Source: Aphodosoma sp045600865
Lineage (GTDB): Bacteria; Bacteroidota; Bacteroidia; Bacteroidales; Paludibacteraceae
Length of the DNA: 7,637 bases
Assembly (NCBI GenBank): GCA_045600865.1
Contig: JAZRYS010000153.1
Span: 1 to 7,637, forward strand
Direction: 5' to 3'
Shown: positions 5,393 through 7,637 of the stretch, one piece after another
Layout: the number at the start of each line of letters is the position of its first letter
Position numbering within the stretch: the stretch's first letter is position 1
Made by a program: the position numbers and the translations under genes
Notes under the pieces: model-generated
The model's database searches: none
What the model was told of the DNA's origin: nothing
What the model saw: the letters and a program-made list of their open reading frames with translations, nothing else

Positions 5393-5569
5393 ATGCGGCG
5401 TCACAGATATATGATGATTGCTGTGTCGCGTCGTGGTGTAAGCATATACTTGAGCCGTCCGCACATATCCGGCAGTATATCAGAGCCCCGTAGGTGGCGA
5501 AATAATTCCATTTTTGAACACCCTATCTGTCCTTCGGACCCTAAAAACGGAATAGAAATAAACAAATGA
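5393..5569 (+). CDS. Possible leader ORF overlapping the PEGA gene start
   Basis: 58 codons starting about 23 nt after the predicted transcription start, beginning MRRHRYMMIAVSRRGVSIYL and ending with a TGA that overlaps the PEGA ATG as ATGA (5566-5569). That overlap is a common sign of translational coupling. The peptide is rich in Arg, Ser and Ile, with no recognisable domain. It may be a leader peptide controlling the operon or chance open frame in an untranslated leader; I lean slightly to chance. Confidence 0.25.
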   Translation: MRRHRYMMIAVSRRGVSIYLSRPHISGSISEPRRWRNNSIFEHPICPSDPKNGIEINK

Positions 5570-7290
5570 AAAAACAGCTGTTTATATTACTGATGTGTCT
5601 GCTGTCTGCGGCAATGTCTGGCCAGCAGATGACGATTACTGATTTTGAGCTCAACCTCCACGACCAGACGGCCAGCAACGAGGATACCAAGGTGATTGAC
5701 GACAACGGCAATCCGTGTGCACTGCTGAAAATTGAGACATTGCAGAAGGGCTTTACCATTGACGGAGGGTCAGTCGGCATTGCCAAGGTGGAGGAGAATC
5801 ATGCAGGCGAGATATGGGTATATGTCCCTGCCAACCTGCGCAGGATAACCATAGCCCACAATCAGTTGGGCATACTGCGCGACTATGTCTTCCCCGAGGC
5901 TCTGCAGCCTGCCCGCACGTATATAATGAAACTGAGGTCTGGCACAGTCGAACAGGTGGTGCGACAGCAATCCACTTCTCAATATCTCGTGCTGACCTAC
6001 GAGCCTGCAGATGCCATGGTGGAGATTGACGGAGATGTGGTGACAGGCGAGGCTGGCAGCGTGCGCAAAAAACTGTCGCTTGGCCAGCATGAATACCGCA
6101 TCTCTGCCAAGAATTATCATCCAGAGGTTGGAATTGTCACCATCGCTCAGGAGAAAGTCGAAAAAACCGTCACACTGCAACCTGCCTTTGGCTGGATAGA
6201 AGTAAAGGGACCAGCAGGAGCAGTGGTCTATATCGACAATACAAAGGTTGGCGAGGCTCCTGTGAAATCTCAACCTTTGGCCAGTGGAAGACATGACATA
6301 AGGGTGACAAGGCAGCTCTATCTGCCTTACCGTGAGCAGGTGGTGGTGAACGACAACACCGTGACCAATGTCGAGCCTAATATGGTTGCGAATTTTGCTA
6401 CTGTGAATCTGACAGTGGCAAATGATGCTGAGATATGGGTGAATGATGAAAGAAAGGGTGCAGGTTCTGTATCTGTTGACTTGGAATACGGGGAATATAC
6501 TTTCGAGACGCGCAAGCCGAATCACAGGTCACAATCTGTTGTCAGAAACATCAACAGCTCTTTTGGGGGAACGATTGAACTGCCTGCCCCAGTGGCAATC
6601 TACGGCTCGTTGGAGGTTGACATATCCCCGATAGGGGCAAAGGTGTATCTCGATGGGAAACTGGTCGGTGAGTCTCCACTGATTCTGAATGAGGTGCTTG
6701 TGGGAGAACACAGTGTACAGGTACAGAAACAAGGATTCAAGGAGCGCAGTGAAAATGTCGTGGTGGCCGAAATGATGACGTCTGAAATAAAAGGACAGCT
6801 GCAAGAAAATGGGTCGGAACATAGACAGCATGTTGCTGGCAGTGACGAAGCAAAGCACGAACGTCCGGCTGCTTACCAAAAACATTTTGAGGGGACGTTT
6901 GACCTAAACTCCAACTTCATGGCAAGCCATGGTGGCGTTGGTGCTGACATTGTGCTGGGCAGCAGGCTTAAACCTTATTGTCACCTCGGTGCAGGTCTGG
7001 GCATACACTCGTTTATGAATGCTGCGATTGAAGACTATAACTTGTTGGCAACGCTATATTTCAACACCACTTTATTCATACCGACAAGAGGAAATGTTTT
7101 CCCAATGTTCGATCTGGCATTGGGCTGTGACTATGGAGCGATTGGCATCAATTCAACAACCATGTATAGTATGATAGGCCTCTATGCAAAGACAGGCTTT
7201 GGTTTTGAGGCGGGGATGTTCAGACTGAGTACAGGATATGAATTTTTGGGAAATCATACAGGCTACGTGAAAATAGGTATTAAATTCTGA
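5566..7290 (+). CDS. Exported PEGA-repeat protein with beta-barrel-like C terminus
   Basis: 574 residues. A signal peptide (residues 1 to about 20, KKQLFILLMCLLSAAMSGQ) sends it to the periplasm or outer membrane. Residues about 21-135 form an N-terminal beta domain. Four PEGA-type repeats follow, near 140-204 (AMVEIDGDVV), 207-271 (AVVYIDNTKVGEAPV), 277-338 (AEIWVNDERKG) and 346-412 (AKVYLDGKLVGESPL). Residues 413-440 are a polar linker. Residues about 441-574 alternate hydrophobic and polar residues with many glycines and end in Phe, like a small outer-membrane beta-barrel. PEGA domains bind cell-surface polymers or act as scaffolds in envelope proteins; the precise function is unknown. It lies 5 nt before the diversified lipoprotein gene, so it probably anchors, displays or signals for it; that partnership is inferred from operon structure only. 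Confidence 0.8.
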   Translation: MKKQLFILLMCLLSAAMSGQQMTITDFELNLHDQTASNEDTKVIDDNGNPCALLKIETLQKGFTIDGGSVGIAKVEENHAGEIWVYVPANLRRITIAHNQLGILRDYVFPEALQPARTYIMKLRSGTVEQVVRQQSTSQYLVLTYEPADAMVEIDGDVVTGEAGSVRKKLSLGQHEYRISAKNYHPEVGIVTIAQEKVEKTVTLQPAFGWIEVKGPAGAVVYIDNTKVGEAPVKSQPLASGRHDIRVTRQLYLPYREQVVVNDNTVTNVEPNMVANFATVNLTVANDAEIWVNDERKGAGSVSVDLEYGEYTFETRKPNHRSQSVVRNINSSFGGTIELPAPVAIYGSLEVDISPIGAKVYLDGKLVGESPLILNEVLVGEHSVQVQKQGFKERSENVVVAEMMTSEIKGQLQENGSEHRQHVAGSDEAKHERPAAYQKHFEGTFDLNSNFMASHGGVGADIVLGSRLKPYCHLGAGLGIHSFMNAAIEDYNLLATLYFNTTLFIPTRGNVFPMFDLALGCDYGAIGINSTTMYSMIGLYAKTGFGFEAGMFRLSTGYEFLGNHTGYVKIGIKF

Positions 7291-7295
7291 CGAAT

Positions 7296-7637
7296 ATGAA
7301 AAAGATGATATTATTGGCCGTTGCTGTTGCAATGTTTGTCTCATGCAAAAACGAGACTTTCCTGTCGCAGGTGGATGAGGGTGCAAATATGTTGATTTGT
7401 TCTGAAACTTCTGTATCTGTGACAATCGAGTCAGGAAAGACAGTTCTGAATGTAAATGGAGTCAAGTATAATTTGATAATGGTTGATGGCGGCACGTTCC
7501 AGATGGGGTCAGAAAGTGGAGGCTCTGACGAGAAACCGGTGCACAGCGTGACGTTGAACGACTACTATATAGGCGAGACGGAGGTTACTCAGGCGTTGTG
7601 GATGGCCGTGATGGGCAGCAACCCGTCATACTCTAAA
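7296..7637 (+). CDS. DGR target lipoprotein with FGE/SUMF1 domain, 5' part (continues at base 1)
   Basis: First 114 codons of a surface lipoprotein whose reading frame runs off the window end and resumes in frame at base 1 through the 141-bp terminal repeat, giving 273 residues in total. The N terminus is a lipoprotein signal: MKK, a hydrophobic stretch, then FVSC with the lipidated cysteine at residue 17. Residues 18-59 look like a linker. The FGE-sulfatase (formylglycine-generating-enzyme-like, C-type-lectin fold) domain begins near residue 61 with MVDGGTFQMGS and continues with ETEVTQALWMAVMGSNPSYS. The ATG is 5 nt after the stop of the PEGA protein gene, so the two are almost certainly cotranscribed and perhaps translationally coupled. 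Export to the inner or outer membrane is inferred from the lipobox. No clear Bacteroidetes surface-export signal follows the cysteine (KNET), so surface exposure is likely but unproven. Confidence 0.88.
   Translation, partial: MKKMILLAVAVAMFVSCKNETFLSQVDEGANMLICSETSVSVTIESGKTVLNVNGVKYNLIMVDGGTFQMGSESGGSDEKPVHSVTLNDYYIGETEVTQALWMAVMGSNPSYSK
7497..7637. repeat. Direct terminal repeat, right copy
   Basis: Identical to bases 1-141. It encodes FQMGSESGG through SNPSYSK of the target lipoprotein in the same frame as the left copy. The alternative to a circle is two neighbouring or tandem genes sharing at least this stretch. Confidence 0.95.

Noticed and set aside
5770..6525. Antisense open frame of 251 codons within the PEGA gene
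   Set aside because: The opposite strand encodes clear PEGA repeats; the antisense product has no recognisable motif.

Overview
The window looks like gut- or rumen-type Bacteroidales DNA, possibly Prevotella-like. Two promoters fit the Bacteroidetes form (TTTG at -33, TAnnTTTG at -7, spacers of 19 and 20 nt). Start codons lack strong Shine-Dalgarno sites, and the gene content (FGE-like lipoprotein, PEGA protein, AAA-ATPase/PD-(D/E)XK protein, a DUF6266-like protein) is typical of that order. Its core is a complete diversity-generating retroelement (DGR).

The first and last 141 bases are identical, so the contig closes on itself. Joining the ends gives a unique unit of 7496 bp and restores one uninterrupted gene that starts at 7296, crosses the junction and stops at 621. 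It encodes a 273-residue lipoprotein with an FGE/SUMF1 (C-type-lectin-like) domain, and it is the DGR target. Its last 44 codons are the variable repeat (VR, 487-621). The template repeat (TR, 790-924) lies 303 bp downstream and matches the VR except at 19 sites; 18 of these are TR adenines replaced in the VR, the hallmark of adenine-specific mutagenic retrohoming. An imperfect hairpin sits at the 3' edge of the VR and is not matched at the TR. A long hairpin (674-759) lies between VR and TR. A structured spacer (925-1120) follows the TR and leads into an HRDC-domain accessory gene (1121-1699) and the DGR reverse transcriptase (1584-2573), which overlap by 116 nt.

Downstream are an AAA-ATPase-like/PD-(D/E)XK protein with its own promoter (2611-4215) and a 298-nt gap. 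The gap holds a decayed third copy of the VR 3' end, a perfect 14-bp inverted repeat and an array of 11-bp direct repeats. Next come a DUF6266-like protein (4514-5323), a promoter with a roughly 200-nt leader, and a 574-residue exported PEGA-repeat protein with a beta-barrel-like C terminus (5566-7290). The target lipoprotein gene follows the PEGA gene by 5 nt.

Working model: the promoter at 5332-5363 drives PEGA protein plus lipoprotein, which would act together at the cell envelope. RT and the HRDC protein copy TR RNA with errors at adenines and rewrite the lipoprotein's C-terminal face. The closed contig may be a small circle, a tandem array, or an assembly cycle through a repeat. No replication, mobilisation or integrase gene is present, so an autonomous plasmid is not supported.
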